A stretch of 64,000 bases of DNA from Kitasatospora indigofera (GTDB lineage: Bacteria > Actinomycetota > Actinomycetes > Streptomycetales > Streptomycetaceae), in assembly GCF_014655955.1 (NCBI RefSeq), contig NZ_BNBO01000002.1, forward strand, positions 124,001-188,000. Reading direction: 5' to 3'. The translations under genes were made by a program, and so were the position numbers. The notes below the pieces were generated by a model. The model saw only the letters and a program-made list of their open reading frames with translations, ran no database searches and was not told the DNA's origin. Shown piece after piece: positions 30,627-39,050 of this stretch (position 1 is the first letter of the stretch; each line of letters opens with the position of its first letter).

Positions 30627-31742
30627 GTGGCGTGGTGGAACAGGAAGCCGGGGGACCGAGAGCGGTGGGTGCTGGATCCGCTGGTGGGAGTGGGGCCGCT
30701 GCTGTTCGGGATGGACCCGCAGCAGGTCCAGGACGCGCTGGGGGAGAAGGGCAACTTCATTCGGTTCGAGGGCGGCTGGGTCTCCGAGGTCAGCCGGGTG
30801 GTCAGCGAGCGCTACGACGAGCCAGGGCTGACCGCGTTCTACGGGCCGGGCCCGCGCTTGGCTGCGGTGGCGATCAGCGCCGTGGGTGGCCCGCTGGTGC
30901 GTCTGGGGGAGGTCGAGCTGGTCGCCAGGGCGCCCTCCGCGGCTAGCGCGGACCTCAGCCGCCTCGCCCTGGAGGAGCGGGCCGAGGCGCGGGTGAACCG
31001 GTACGGCGAGGCGGAGGTGCCGGCCTGGGGCGTCTCCCTGGACGTCGCGCAGGAATGGGGCCTGGCCCCCGAGGGGCACCTGCAGCGCCGGGACGCGGTG
31101 ATCACCGGCCTCCTGGCCACCGGCCCCGAATGGGCCGAAGACCTCTGGAACGCCGAGCCGGTCGTCGACCGGCTCGGGCTGCACAAGGAGCCTGCCGACG
31201 CGGGGCCGTGGCTGGTGGCAGACGCCGAGGACCGGCCGCGCTGGCACTGCACCCCGCTGGAGGGAGTCGGTCCGCTGCGCTTCGGGATGACCCCGCAGCA
31301 GGTGTCGGCCGCCCTGGACGGCGAGGTGCCGGCCGAGAGCTGGGGCCACCACCCCTTCCCGGTGGGCAGTCCTTGGGAGGACCAGGGCACTCCCGAGGAG
31401 TGGCACGTGAGCAAGGAGTACTACGCCCGGGCCGGGGTGAGCGCGCACTACTTCTACGCGTCGCAGGCGCGCAGGGGTTCCGCGTTGGTCCGGGTGAGCG
31501 TCCACGGGCGCAGCGGCCCCCTAGTGTCCCTCCACGGCATCGAACTGATCGGCCGCAAGCCCTCCGCCGTCGAGGCGGACATCATCCGCTACATCCAGGA
31601 CCGCGGCCTGGACCTGCGCATGGGTTGCGGCGGGGACCTCGGCCCGGGCGACTCCCAGGTGTGGGCACGGGCGGAGCGGGCAGGGGACACCTCGGTCAGC
31701 GCGGCCTGCTTCTGCATCGAGGACTTTGAGTACCACGGCTGA
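30627..31742 (+). CDS. Hypothetical protein with an internal duplication
   Basis: A 371-residue soluble protein I do not recognise. It consists of two related halves. The first begins LDPLVGVGPLLFGMDPQQVQDALG and the second CTPLEGVGPLRFGMTPQQVSAAL (about 195 residues later), each followed by a Tyr/Phe-rich strand region and a closing GGPLVRLGEVELVAR- or SGPLVSLHGIELIGR-like segment. Tandem duplication of a roughly 180-residue domain is clear. The C-terminus adds a Cys-containing piece. GTG 30627 was chosen, six bases after GGAGG. Neighbouring genes give no functional hint. Confidence 0.75.
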   Translation: MAWWNRKPGDRERWVLDPLVGVGPLLFGMDPQQVQDALGEKGNFIRFEGGWVSEVSRVVSERYDEPGLTAFYGPGPRLAAVAISAVGGPLVRLGEVELVARAPSAASADLSRLALEERAEARVNRYGEAEVPAWGVSLDVAQEWGLAPEGHLQRRDAVITGLLATGPEWAEDLWNAEPVVDRLGLHKEPADAGPWLVADAEDRPRWHCTPLEGVGPLRFGMTPQQVSAALDGEVPAESWGHHPFPVGSPWEDQGTPEEWHVSKEYYARAGVSAHYFYASQARRGSALVRVSVHGRSGPLVSLHGIELIGRKPSAVEADIIRYIQDRGLDLRMGCGGDLGPGDSQVWARAERAGDTSVSAACFCIEDFEYHG

Positions 31743-31949
31743 CGCCGCATCCAGAGCCGGTCGGCCAGTCGACGCGGCCACTGCTCCCGTCTTACGCAGG
31801 CTGTTCGAGCATGCCCACTCCGCTGAACCGTCGGACCCGATGTGTCGCGGAGCCCTGAGCGACGGCGTCCGGGGCGACGGCCGGTCGTTGTCAGTGGTGC
31901 TTGTTACGGTCGTGGCGTCACGAAAGACCATGGACTCAGGGGGGTTCCT

Positions 31950-32378
31950 GTGGGCGACCACGACATGCGCGTGTACGGTACCGGGCTGTTCGACCGGTGG
32001 ACGGCCCTGTGGAACGGCGACCTCGGTCTGGCCGGCGAGATCATGGCACCCGGCTTCACCCTGCGGTACGCGCAGGCGGGCACCGAGGCCTTCGACGAGA
32101 TCCGCACGCCGCAGCAGCTCGCCGGGATCGTCGCCGCCTGGCACGCCTCCCGGACCGGGCTCGTCTTCGCGGCGGAGGGGACGGCCGTCGTCGACCTCGC
32201 TCCGGACGGCGGCGCACCGGCGGGGCTGGTCGCCCGGCCCTACCTGGCGAGCTTCGTGACGGCCGAGGGGGAGAAGGTGGCCAGGAGCGGCGTCGACATC
32301 CTCAGGGTCGCCGACGGGCTGATCGTCGAGGTCTGGTCCGTCTCCTCCGGCGCCGCCGGCCGGACCTTCTACCGCTGA
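31950..32378 (+). CDS. SnoaL-like (NTF2-fold) protein
   Basis: A 142-residue small protein with the cone-shaped NTF2/SnoaL pattern: FDRWTALWNGDLGLAGEIMAPGFTLRYA at the N-terminus (helix, Trp/Asn turn, then strand) and closing strands GVDILRVADGLIVEVWSVSS. Such proteins are small enzymes or ligand-binding domains. GTG 31950 lies after GGGGGGTTCCT; ATG 31965 is a second option. Its partner and substrate are unknown. Confidence 0.75.
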   Translation: MGDHDMRVYGTGLFDRWTALWNGDLGLAGEIMAPGFTLRYAQAGTEAFDEIRTPQQLAGIVAAWHASRTGLVFAAEGTAVVDLAPDGGAPAGLVARPYLASFVTAEGEKVARSGVDILRVADGLIVEVWSVSSGAAGRTFYR

Positions 32379-32412
32379 GGGGTCCCGCCGCCCCGCCGAC
32401 GAGGTGCCGCGC

Positions 32413-32429
32413 CGCGGCCGGGGGCCGCG
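32413..32429 (+). terminator. Hairpin after the SnoaL-like gene
   Basis: CGCGGCC (32413-32419) and GGCCGCG (32423-32429) pair around three bases, 35 bases after the stop codon. The rest of 32379-32660 has no gene; an AT-richer stretch at 32508-32520 may be part of a promoter for the next gene. Confidence 0.5.
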
Positions 32430-32660
32430 CACCAGGCCGGGGAGCGGCGTGGGCGGGAACGGCGGCCGGAGCGGGGCCGGTCCGCGGGTGCGGCGGGCCG
32501 GCCGATAAATCGGTGGGCAACTCCGCGCGCCCCCGCTACTGTTCAGCACGCGGGCGGCTCCGCGGCGTGCTTCCTTCTCACTCACCCTGACAACGAACCA
32601 GCGTGCCCCCTCTCCGCCCCCCTTCTTCTTCCTCTGCCTGCCTCTCCTCGGGGGACATCT

Positions 32661-35327
32661 TTGACCCGAGTCTCCTCGGCCGTCGTCGACGCCGACCTTG
32701 ACTCATTCCTGCTCCGCCGGCGCGGCGTCGTCTGTGTCCCCACCGGCGGCCTGCTGCCCGACACCGACCCGTGGAACGCTGAGGGCCTGCTGGCCCTGGA
32801 CGCCGACCTGGCCCAGCGCGGCTATCTGCTCACCGGCCAACTCCGCTCCGCACTGGGCAGGTTGACGCCCGGCGAGCTGGCAGCGACCGGCGGCGGGCTG
32901 CTCGCCCGGATCGACCGGCTGCTGGGCGCCGACCGACGCCACCGGACGCTGTTCCACCGGTTCCCCGACGCGGTCCCCGACCACGCCCACCTGCTCTACT
33001 CCCGCAGCATCCGGGCCTTCCTGCTCAACCAGCCCCGGCAGCCCTGCGCGCACTGCGGGCGGACCGGCGAGGAGGTCGGCATCGGCGCCCTCGCGCCCTG
33101 CGCCCACCTGCTCTGCACCGGCTGCCACCAGGGCCTGCTCGCCCAGGACCGGGCCGGGGCCTGCCCGCTCTGCGGAGCCGAACTGGCCGAGGCCACCTAC
33201 CTGGGCGAGGACAATCGCGCGGGCCGGATGGCCGCCGAGGAGTTCGGCGGCGAGCTGACGCTCCGGCCGCTGCGCCTCGCCGAGGGCGACACCCTCACCG
33301 TCGCGCTGGCGTCGCTGGACCGGCTGCTGGCCCGCCGGACCCCGCTCGACCCGCAGGACCGCGAGGACCTCGGCGTCCTGCTCGCGCTCGCCCCGGCGGA
33401 CCTGCCCGACCGCCTCCCCGAGCAGATCCCGGTCCGCGAGACCAAGGCCGTCGTCCTCGCCGCGCTGCTGCGCCGCGACCCGGCCACGGCGCTTCCGGTC
33501 CTCGCCGAGCGGATCGACACCGCGACCGACGTGCTCCGGCTGCTCTGGGCCTGGTCCGGCGCCGAACCGGACCTGCTCCCCGCCACCGCCCGCAGACTGC
33601 GGCTGCGCAACCTGCCGCGGCCGCTGCGCCGCGACCTGCTGGCGATCCTGGACGGCCTGCCGCTGGCCGGCCTCGCCGAGGACCTCCGCCGGCACCGCTC
33701 CGCCTGGCTGCGGGCCGGCGAACTCCTCCACCCGTACGAGTACCGGGGGCGCTACCCGGCGACGGCGGCCGCGTTCGCGCTGCTGCGCGGGACGGACCTG
33801 CGGGAGCACCCGGTGGGCCGGGAGTTCGCCGAACCGCCCGCCCCGCTCCGGGCGGTGGAGAGCGGCGGCCGGGCCAGGCTGGCCCACACCGGTTTCGCCG
33901 GCCGGGTGGAGAGCCTGCTCGCCGCCGGGGACGTGCCGGGCGCCCTGCGGGAACTGGCCCGGCGCCCGGGCGAACTGGCCCGCCGGCTGCACCACCTGCT
34001 CCGGGTCCGCGCCACCACCGCGCCCGGCGAACCACTGCCCGAGGAGGCCCTGCGGCTGATCGCCGACGCCCTGCGCGGCGCCGCGCCCGGCCCGCTGCTC
34101 GGCGCGTACGGGCGGCTGCGCGGCGAGCGCGAACAGGGCGAGCGGCGGCTGTACTTCCCGCGCGGGACGGTCTCGCTGGCGCACGCCAGGGAGGACCACG
34201 GCACGGTGGTCCCGGCGGGGCTGAGCGCGGCCGTCTGCGAGGTGATCGAGTCCGAGCTGCTGCGCCGGGGCGCCGGCGAGCGGTACGACCTGGCACTGCT
34301 GGACGAGGGGCTGGCCGATCTGGTGGCCCCGTTCGCGGAGCGGGCCGCGGCCCGGACCCTGGTCGCGGTGCCGCGCGGCTCCCGGCAGCGCCTACCGGCG
34401 GGGGAGCGGCTGCGGCTCTTCCTGCACTGGATGCAACCGGAGGACCTCCGGGTCGACCTCGACCTGTCGGTCGCGCTGTACGACGCCGACTGGCGCTTCA
34501 CCGGGCTCTGCGACTACACCGCCCTGGTGCACGGCGACCGGGCGGCCGTGCACTCCGGGGACTACGTCTCGGCCCCGCCGCCGCACGGCGCCACCGAGTT
34601 CGTCGACCTGGACCTCGGACGGCTCGCGGCGGGCGGCTCCCGCTACGCCGTGATGATCGTGTTCAGCTACAACGACGTCGCCTTCGAGGACCTCACGGAC
34701 GCCTTCGCCGGCTTCCTGCAGCTGGACGCGGCGGACCGCGCGGCCGGCCCGTTCGACCCGAAGGCCGTCCGGCAGCGGCTCGACCTGCTCGGGGACGCCA
34801 AGGTCTGCGTCCCGATGATCATCGACCTGGCGGACCGCCGGTACACCTGGACCGACCTCAACACCGGCGCCGACGGCGGCTTCCACAGCGTCCGCCGGTA
34901 CCGGGCCGAGGTCGGGCAGCTCTCCCGCGACGTGCTCGCGCACTTCTCCCCGGGCAACCGGGCCACCCTCTGGGACCTCGCCTGCGCGACCGCCGCCGCC
35001 ACCACCGACGAGGTGCTGGTCCGCGGCCGCGACGGCGGCGCCCCGCGGAGCTGGCAGCGGGGCGAGGGCGAGCCCGTGGCGGCCTTCGCCGCCCGGCTGC
35101 GGGCCCTGCGGGACGGCCGGGAGGCCGACCCCGAAGGGCCGGGGGTCACCGAACGGCTGGCCGGCCGGCGGGCGTTCGTCGCCCTGGTGGACGGGGACGT
35201 CCCCGCGCCGGAGCAGCTGTCCGGCGCGGTGTACCGCCTCTACCCCGGCCCGCTGGACGCCGCTCCGGAGGAGCTGGAACGGCTCACGGCGGGGGACCTG
35301 GTGGCGCGGTTCGGCCCCCAGGGGTGA
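32661..35327 (+). CDS. RING-finger and TerD-domain protein (MXAN_6230/SCO0854-type)
   Basis: An 888-residue cytoplasmic protein. An N-terminal segment precedes a RING-like zinc-binding domain (about 129-172) reading CAHCG ... CAHLLCTGCHQGLL ... CPLCG, a Cys/His spacing close to eukaryotic RING fingers. A long Leu/Arg-rich alpha-helical region (about 210-540) follows, then a TerD-like domain (about 580-695) with the calcium-site-like acidic segments DLDLSVALYDADW and NDVAFEDL. I believe this is the family named after MXAN_6230 and SCO0854. TerD proteins belong to tellurite and stress-response complexes. RING domains in eukaryotes recruit ubiquitin-conjugating enzymes, but no E2-like gene is nearby. 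Start TTG 32661 follows GGGGGA. Confidence 0.85.
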   Translation: MTRVSSAVVDADLDSFLLRRRGVVCVPTGGLLPDTDPWNAEGLLALDADLAQRGYLLTGQLRSALGRLTPGELAATGGGLLARIDRLLGADRRHRTLFHRFPDAVPDHAHLLYSRSIRAFLLNQPRQPCAHCGRTGEEVGIGALAPCAHLLCTGCHQGLLAQDRAGACPLCGAELAEATYLGEDNRAGRMAAEEFGGELTLRPLRLAEGDTLTVALASLDRLLARRTPLDPQDREDLGVLLALAPADLPDRLPEQIPVRETKAVVLAALLRRDPATALPVLAERIDTATDVLRLLWAWSGAEPDLLPATARRLRLRNLPRPLRRDLLAILDGLPLAGLAEDLRRHRSAWLRAGELLHPYEYRGRYPATAAAFALLRGTDLREHPVGREFAEPPAPLRAVESGGRARLAHTGFAGRVESLLAAGDVPGALRELARRPGELARRLHHLLRVRATTAPGEPLPEEALRLIADALRGAAPGPLLGAYGRLRGEREQGERRLYFPRGTVSLAHAREDHGTVVPAGLSAAVCEVIESELLRRGAGERYDLALLDEGLADLVAPFAERAAARTLVAVPRGSRQRLPAGERLRLFLHWMQPEDLRVDLDLSVALYDADWRFTGLCDYTALVHGDRAAVHSGDYVSAPPPHGATEFVDLDLGRLAAGGSRYAVMIVFSYNDVAFEDLTDAFAGFLQLDAADRAAGPFDPKAVRQRLDLLGDAKVCVPMIIDLADRRYTWTDLNTGADGGFHSVRRYRAEVGQLSRDVLAHFSPGNRATLWDLACATAAATTDEVLVRGRDGGAPRSWQRGEGEPVAAFAARLRALRDGREADPEGPGVTERLAGRRAFVALVDGDVPAPEQLSGAVYRLYPGPLDAAPEELERLTAGDLVARFGPQG

Positions 35328-35350
35328 GGTCCGGGGGTGAGGTCCGGGGG

Positions 35351-35407
35351 TGGCGGGGTGCGAGGTCCGGCGGCTACAGGGGTGCCGCCGGCCCGCGCAC
35401 CCCGCCA
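35351..35407. terminator. Nested bidirectional terminator
   Basis: Outer arms TGGCGGGGTGCG (35351-35362) and CGCACCCCGCCA (35396-35407) are perfect over 12 bases; an inner stem CCGGCGGC/GCCGCCGG lies between them. It separates the convergent RING-TerD and GlxA-type regulator genes. A 14-base direct repeat (GGGGTGAGGTCCGG) precedes it. Confidence 0.75.
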
Positions 35408-35442
35408 CCGCCGGGGGCCTCAGGCCGGCCGGCCCGCCCCGT

Positions 35443-36450
35443 CTACCCCGCCTGCCGGGCCTGCCCGGCCTCGCCCGCGCGGAAGGCGCGGCGGTAGGCG
35501 GCGGGCGTGGTGCGCAGGGCCTCGTGGAAGCGCCGGCGCAGGTTGACGGCCGAGGAGAGGCCGACCCGGTGCGCGATGGTCTCCACCGGCAGGTCGGTCT
35601 CCTCCAGCAGCGCCCGGGTGGCGGCGATCCGCCGGTCCAGCAGCCAGCGTCCGGGACTGATGCCCAGTTGCTCGGTGAAGCGCCGGGTCAGCGTGCGGGC
35701 CGAGACCTGGGAGCGGAGCGCCATCTCGGCGACGCTGACCGGCTGGTCCAGCCGCCCGGCCAGCCATTCCAGCAGCGGGGCCAGCGAGTCCGCGACCGGT
35801 CCGGAGGTGGGCAGTTCGGCGTACTGCAACTGGCAGCCCTCGCGGTGCGGCGGCATCACCATCTGCCGGGCGATCCGCATCGCGTACGCGGCGCCCTGGT
35901 CGGCGCTCACCAGGTGCAGGCAGAGATCGGCGCCGGCTGCCGACCCGGCGCTGGTGGCGACGTCCCCGAGGTCCACGTAGAGCACCGCGGGGTCGACCCG
36001 GACCGCCGGGAACCGGGCGGCCAGCTCGGCGGCCCGGGCCCAGTGGGTGGCGGCCCGGCGGCCGTCCAGCAGTCCGGCGGCGGCGAGCAGGAAGGCGCCC
36101 GAGCAGAGGCCGACGACCCGCGCGCCGCGCCGGTGGGCCCGCCGGAGCGCCTCGACCGCCGCCGGCGGCACCTCCGTCCCGGCCGGCTGCTGCCAGCCGG
36201 GGACGAGCACGGTGTCCGCCCGCTCCAAGGCGTCCAGGCCCGCCGTCACCAGCAGGTCGTAGCCGCCCTGGGTGCGCAGCGGACCGGGACGCTCGGCGCA
36301 GACCTCGAAGGTGTAGCGGGCGGGGACCGCCGGGCCGTGGTCGCCGAACACCTCCGTCGCGCAGGCCAGCAGGAAGGTCGACTGCGGGGGCTGCAGCAGG
36401 GCCACCACCCGGTGCGGCGCCGGTGACTCCGGCGGTGGACTGAGCGTCAT
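35443..36450 (-). CDS. GlxA-type transcriptional regulator (DJ-1/PfpI plus AraC HTH)
   Basis: A 335-residue regulator. The N-terminal DJ-1/PfpI-like amidotransferase-fold domain (about 12-190) has its nucleophile-elbow Cys in VVGLCSGAFLLA, and the C-terminal AraC/XylS double helix-turn-helix spans about 225-325 (VSAEMALRSQVSARTLTRRF is split across the first HTH). ATG 36450 appears leaderless, with TACTTT six bases upstream. It is divergent from an MFS exporter gene only 47 bases away, so it probably controls that gene and itself. Confidence 0.9.
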   Translation of the reverse strand: MTLSPPPESPAPHRVVALLQPPQSTFLLACATEVFGDHGPAVPARYTFEVCAERPGPLRTQGGYDLLVTAGLDALERADTVLVPGWQQPAGTEVPPAAVEALRRAHRRGARVVGLCSGAFLLAAAGLLDGRRAATHWARAAELAARFPAVRVDPAVLYVDLGDVATSAGSAAGADLCLHLVSADQGAAYAMRIARQMVMPPHREGCQLQYAELPTSGPVADSLAPLLEWLAGRLDQPVSVAEMALRSQVSARTLTRRFTEQLGISPGRWLLDRRIAATRALLEETDLPVETIAHRVGLSSAVNLRRRFHEALRTTPAAYRRAFRAGEAGQARQAG

Positions 36451-36456
36451 GGCGCG

Positions 36457-36462
36457 AAAGTA
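36457..36462 (-). promoter_or_regulatory. -10 box of leaderless promoter, GlxA-type regulator
   Basis: On the minus strand TACTTT ends six bases before ATG 36450. The 47-base divergent gap to the MFS gene leaves room for a shared operator. Confidence 0.5.
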
Positions 36463-36497
36463 CCCCAAGATGTCGGTCCGGACACTGGGGGGGCCGA

Positions 36498-37838
36498 ATG
36501 GTCCAGACCACCATGGAGACCGTGACCACCGCTCAGAGTCAGAACCAGACCGCCCGGGCCCGGACCAGGACCGCCCGGGCCCGTCCGCCGTCCGCCCGCC
36601 CCCCGTTGTGGGACCGGCGCTTCACGCTCTACTTCGTCGCCCGCGCCGTCTCGCTGGTCGGCGACGCGATGATGCCGGTGGCCGCCGCGCTCGCGGTCGG
36701 CGCGCTGTACGGGATCTCCGGGGTCGGCGCCGTCCTCGGGGTCTGGACCGGGACGGTCGTCGCCCTGGTCCTCTTCGGCGGCGTGCTCGCCGACCGGATC
36801 GGCGCCCGCCGGATGATGGTCGGCGCGGACCTCGCCCGGGTGCTCACCCAAGGCGTGCTCGCGGCCGTGTTCTTCGCCGGGACACCACCGTTCTGGCTGC
36901 TGGTGACCATGGCGGCACTCGCCGGCGCCGCCACCGCGATGTTCCAGCCGGGCGTGAACGGGATGGTCCCGCTGGTCGCCCGTGAGCCCCAGCGGGCCAA
37001 CGCCACGCTCAAGGTCGCCGACGCGCTCGCCCAACTGCTCGGCCCGGCCCTGGCGGGGCTGCTGATCGCACTGACCGGCGCCGGCGCGGTGTACGCGATC
37101 GACGGCGGCACCTTCCTGCTCAGCGCCCTGTGCCTGGGGCTGATCCGGTTCGCCCCGGCCGACACCGCCGTCGACTCCGCCGCCCACCAGGGCAGTTCGC
37201 TCCGGCGCGACCTGCGCCAGGGCTGGCAGGAGTTCCGCGCCCGGACCTGGATGTGGGCGGTGATCCTGATCTGGATGGGCTACGGCGTACTGCTCTTCGG
37301 CCCGCTGGTGCCGCTCAGCTCGGCGCTGGTCGGCGCCCGGCTCGGCGCGAACGCCTACGGCCTCGCGGTCTCCTTCCTCGGCGTCGGAACGGTGCTCGGC
37401 GGCCTGCTGGCGCTACGGGTCCGCCCGTCCCGGCCGCTGGCCGCCGGCGCGGCGGCGATGCTGCTGTACAGCGTGCTGCCGCTCTGCGTGGCGCTCGGCG
37501 CCGGCCTGCCGGTGCTGCTCGCCTGCCACGTCCTCGGCGGCGGTGCCTGGGCCTTCTGGTCGGTGATGTGGGCGACCAGCGTGCAGACCCACACCCCGCC
37601 GGCGGTGCTCAACCGCGTCACCGCGTACGAGTTGGCCGGCTCGGTGTCCGGGATCGCCCTCGGCCAGATCCTCGCGGGGCCGGCCACCGCGCTGGCCTCC
37701 CCGGAGCACCTGCTGCTGGTCTCGGCGGGCGCCTGCCTGGCGGGCTGCGCCGCACTGTTCGCGACCCCGGCCATCCGCGGACTGCGGCGGGCCGCCCCCG
37801 CGGAGGGCGGCGGGCCGGCGGCGGGTCACCGAAGGTGA
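36498..37838 (+). CDS. MFS transporter (efflux type)
   Basis: A 446-residue membrane protein with about twelve helices after a Thr/Gln/Arg-rich cytoplasmic start. Motif A between helices 2 and 3 reads GGVLADRIGARRMMVGADL. The sequence is most like the exporter groups related to macrolide/MdfA-like pumps. ATG 36498 has GGGGGG upstream; ATG 36513 is also possible. Divergent transcription from the GlxA-type regulator suggests inducible export. The substrate is unknown. Confidence 0.88.
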   Translation: MVQTTMETVTTAQSQNQTARARTRTARARPPSARPPLWDRRFTLYFVARAVSLVGDAMMPVAAALAVGALYGISGVGAVLGVWTGTVVALVLFGGVLADRIGARRMMVGADLARVLTQGVLAAVFFAGTPPFWLLVTMAALAGAATAMFQPGVNGMVPLVAREPQRANATLKVADALAQLLGPALAGLLIALTGAGAVYAIDGGTFLLSALCLGLIRFAPADTAVDSAAHQGSSLRRDLRQGWQEFRARTWMWAVILIWMGYGVLLFGPLVPLSSALVGARLGANAYGLAVSFLGVGTVLGGLLALRVRPSRPLAAGAAAMLLYSVLPLCVALGAGLPVLLACHVLGGGAWAFWSVMWATSVQTHTPPAVLNRVTAYELAGSVSGIALGQILAGPATALASPEHLLLVSAGACLAGCAALFATPAIRGLRRAAPAEGGGPAAGHRR

Positions 37839-37883
37839 TGAAGTTGTCACATTCCGCTGCCGGTGACGTCCGGCCGACAGTAC

Positions 37884-37900
37884 GCTGACGATCTGTCAGC
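37884..37900. promoter_or_regulatory. Inverted repeat before the HTH-DUF397 gene
   Basis: GCTGACGATCTGTCAGC has perfect 6-base arms around a 5-base centre, 41 bases upstream of ATG 37942. It is a candidate autoregulatory operator for the encoded HTH protein. Confidence 0.4.
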
Positions 37901-37941
37901 CGATCACCGCACGGCGTGTGCCGACACCACCGGAGTGAGCC

Positions 37942-39018
37942 ATGACCGGTCGCAAGCCCGCTTCCCCGCCCGCGCCCCCGTCGCCGCCGCTGCGGGCCAG
38001 CGCCGGATCGGTGTTCGGCGGCCTGGTCCGCCGCACCCGGGAGGCGAGAGGGATGTCGCAGGGCGACGTGGCGAAGCTGATCCCGTGCAGCCGCCCCCAC
38101 CTCACCCGGGTCGAGTCCGGCACCCGGGTGCCCCAGCGCAACTTCGTGACCGCCTGCGACCGGATCTTCGGCACGGGCAGCGAACTGCTGGAGATCTGGG
38201 AGGAGATCGACTGGTACGTGCCGGTGGAGCATCCGGACTGGTATCAGCGATTCGTCCGGGCCGAGGCCCAGGCGACCGTGATCCAGGAATACAACTGTGC
38301 GTGGATCTCCGGTCTGCTGCAAACCGAACGCTACATGCGTGCGCTCTTCTCGTTTCGTCAGCCGGACGGCGGGGCGGAACTTGTGGAACAGCGCGTGGCG
38401 GCACGGCTGGACCGCCAGCGACGGTTCGACGAAGCAGACCCGCCACTGTTCCTGATGGTGCTGGCCGAGGCGACCGTACGTCAGGTGGTCGGCGGGCCGG
38501 AGGTGATGTACGAACAGCTCCAGCATCTGCTTGACCTCGGGCGGCGTCCCAACGTCGTGATCCAGATCGCACCCTTCGGCCTCGGTGCCCGGGTGCCGTT
38601 CGACGGCTTCGCGACTGTTGTCGTATTCCCCGACGGGAAGCGCCGGTTCTACTCTGAGAGTGCCGACCGCGGCCACTTCATCGACAATCCGCGCGAGGTC
38701 CAGCGCTTCCAGAGATCCTTCGACCAATTGCGGGCCGATGCCCTGTCGGCACCCGATTCGGCGGTACTGATCCGGTCCGTCATGAGAGGACTTCGCAACG
38801 TGGCTACCACTTCGACCGACCTGTCCGTCGCATCCTGGCGGAAGGCTTCCTACAGCGGCGGGAACGGCGGATCTTGCGTCGAGGTCGCCGACGACTTCCC
38901 CGGCCTGGTCCCCGTCCGGGACTCCAAGGACCCGGACGGTCCCGCGCTGCTGTTCCGTGCGGAGGCCTGGTCGTCGTTCGTCGACGCCGTCAAGTCTGGT
39001 GGCCTCCCGGCTGCTTGA
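37942..39018 (+). CDS. HTH regulator fused to DUF5753 and DUF397
   Basis: A 358-residue protein with three parts: an XRE-type helix-turn-helix (about 25-80, MSQGDVAKLIPCSRPHLTRVESG), a DUF5753 domain (about 95-275, ISGLLQTERYMRAL ... GLGARVPFDGFATVVVF) and a C-terminal DUF397 domain (about 293-352, WRKASYSGGNGGSCVEV ... RDSKDPDGPALLF). In streptomycetes DUF397 is normally a separate small gene directly after the HTH-DUF5753 gene, as in the Scr1/Scr2-like pairs that behave like toxin-antitoxin or developmental switches. Here both are one polypeptide. The ATG follows GGAG. DNA-binding control of differentiation is inferred. Confidence 0.9.
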   Translation: MTGRKPASPPAPPSPPLRASAGSVFGGLVRRTREARGMSQGDVAKLIPCSRPHLTRVESGTRVPQRNFVTACDRIFGTGSELLEIWEEIDWYVPVEHPDWYQRFVRAEAQATVIQEYNCAWISGLLQTERYMRALFSFRQPDGGAELVEQRVAARLDRQRRFDEADPPLFLMVLAEATVRQVVGGPEVMYEQLQHLLDLGRRPNVVIQIAPFGLGARVPFDGFATVVVFPDGKRRFYSESADRGHFIDNPREVQRFQRSFDQLRADALSAPDSAVLIRSVMRGLRNVATTSTDLSVASWRKASYSGGNGGSCVEVADDFPGLVPVRDSKDPDGPALLFRAEAWSSFVDAVKSGGLPAA

Positions 39019-39050
39019 GCCCGGGAAGCCACCCGTACGCTGCGGTGCGG

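Noticed and set aside
37844..37886. TTGTCA and TACGCT as a promoter pair for the HTH-DUF397 gene
   Set aside because: The boxes are 31 bases apart, far from the 16-19 base spacer of a housekeeping promoter.
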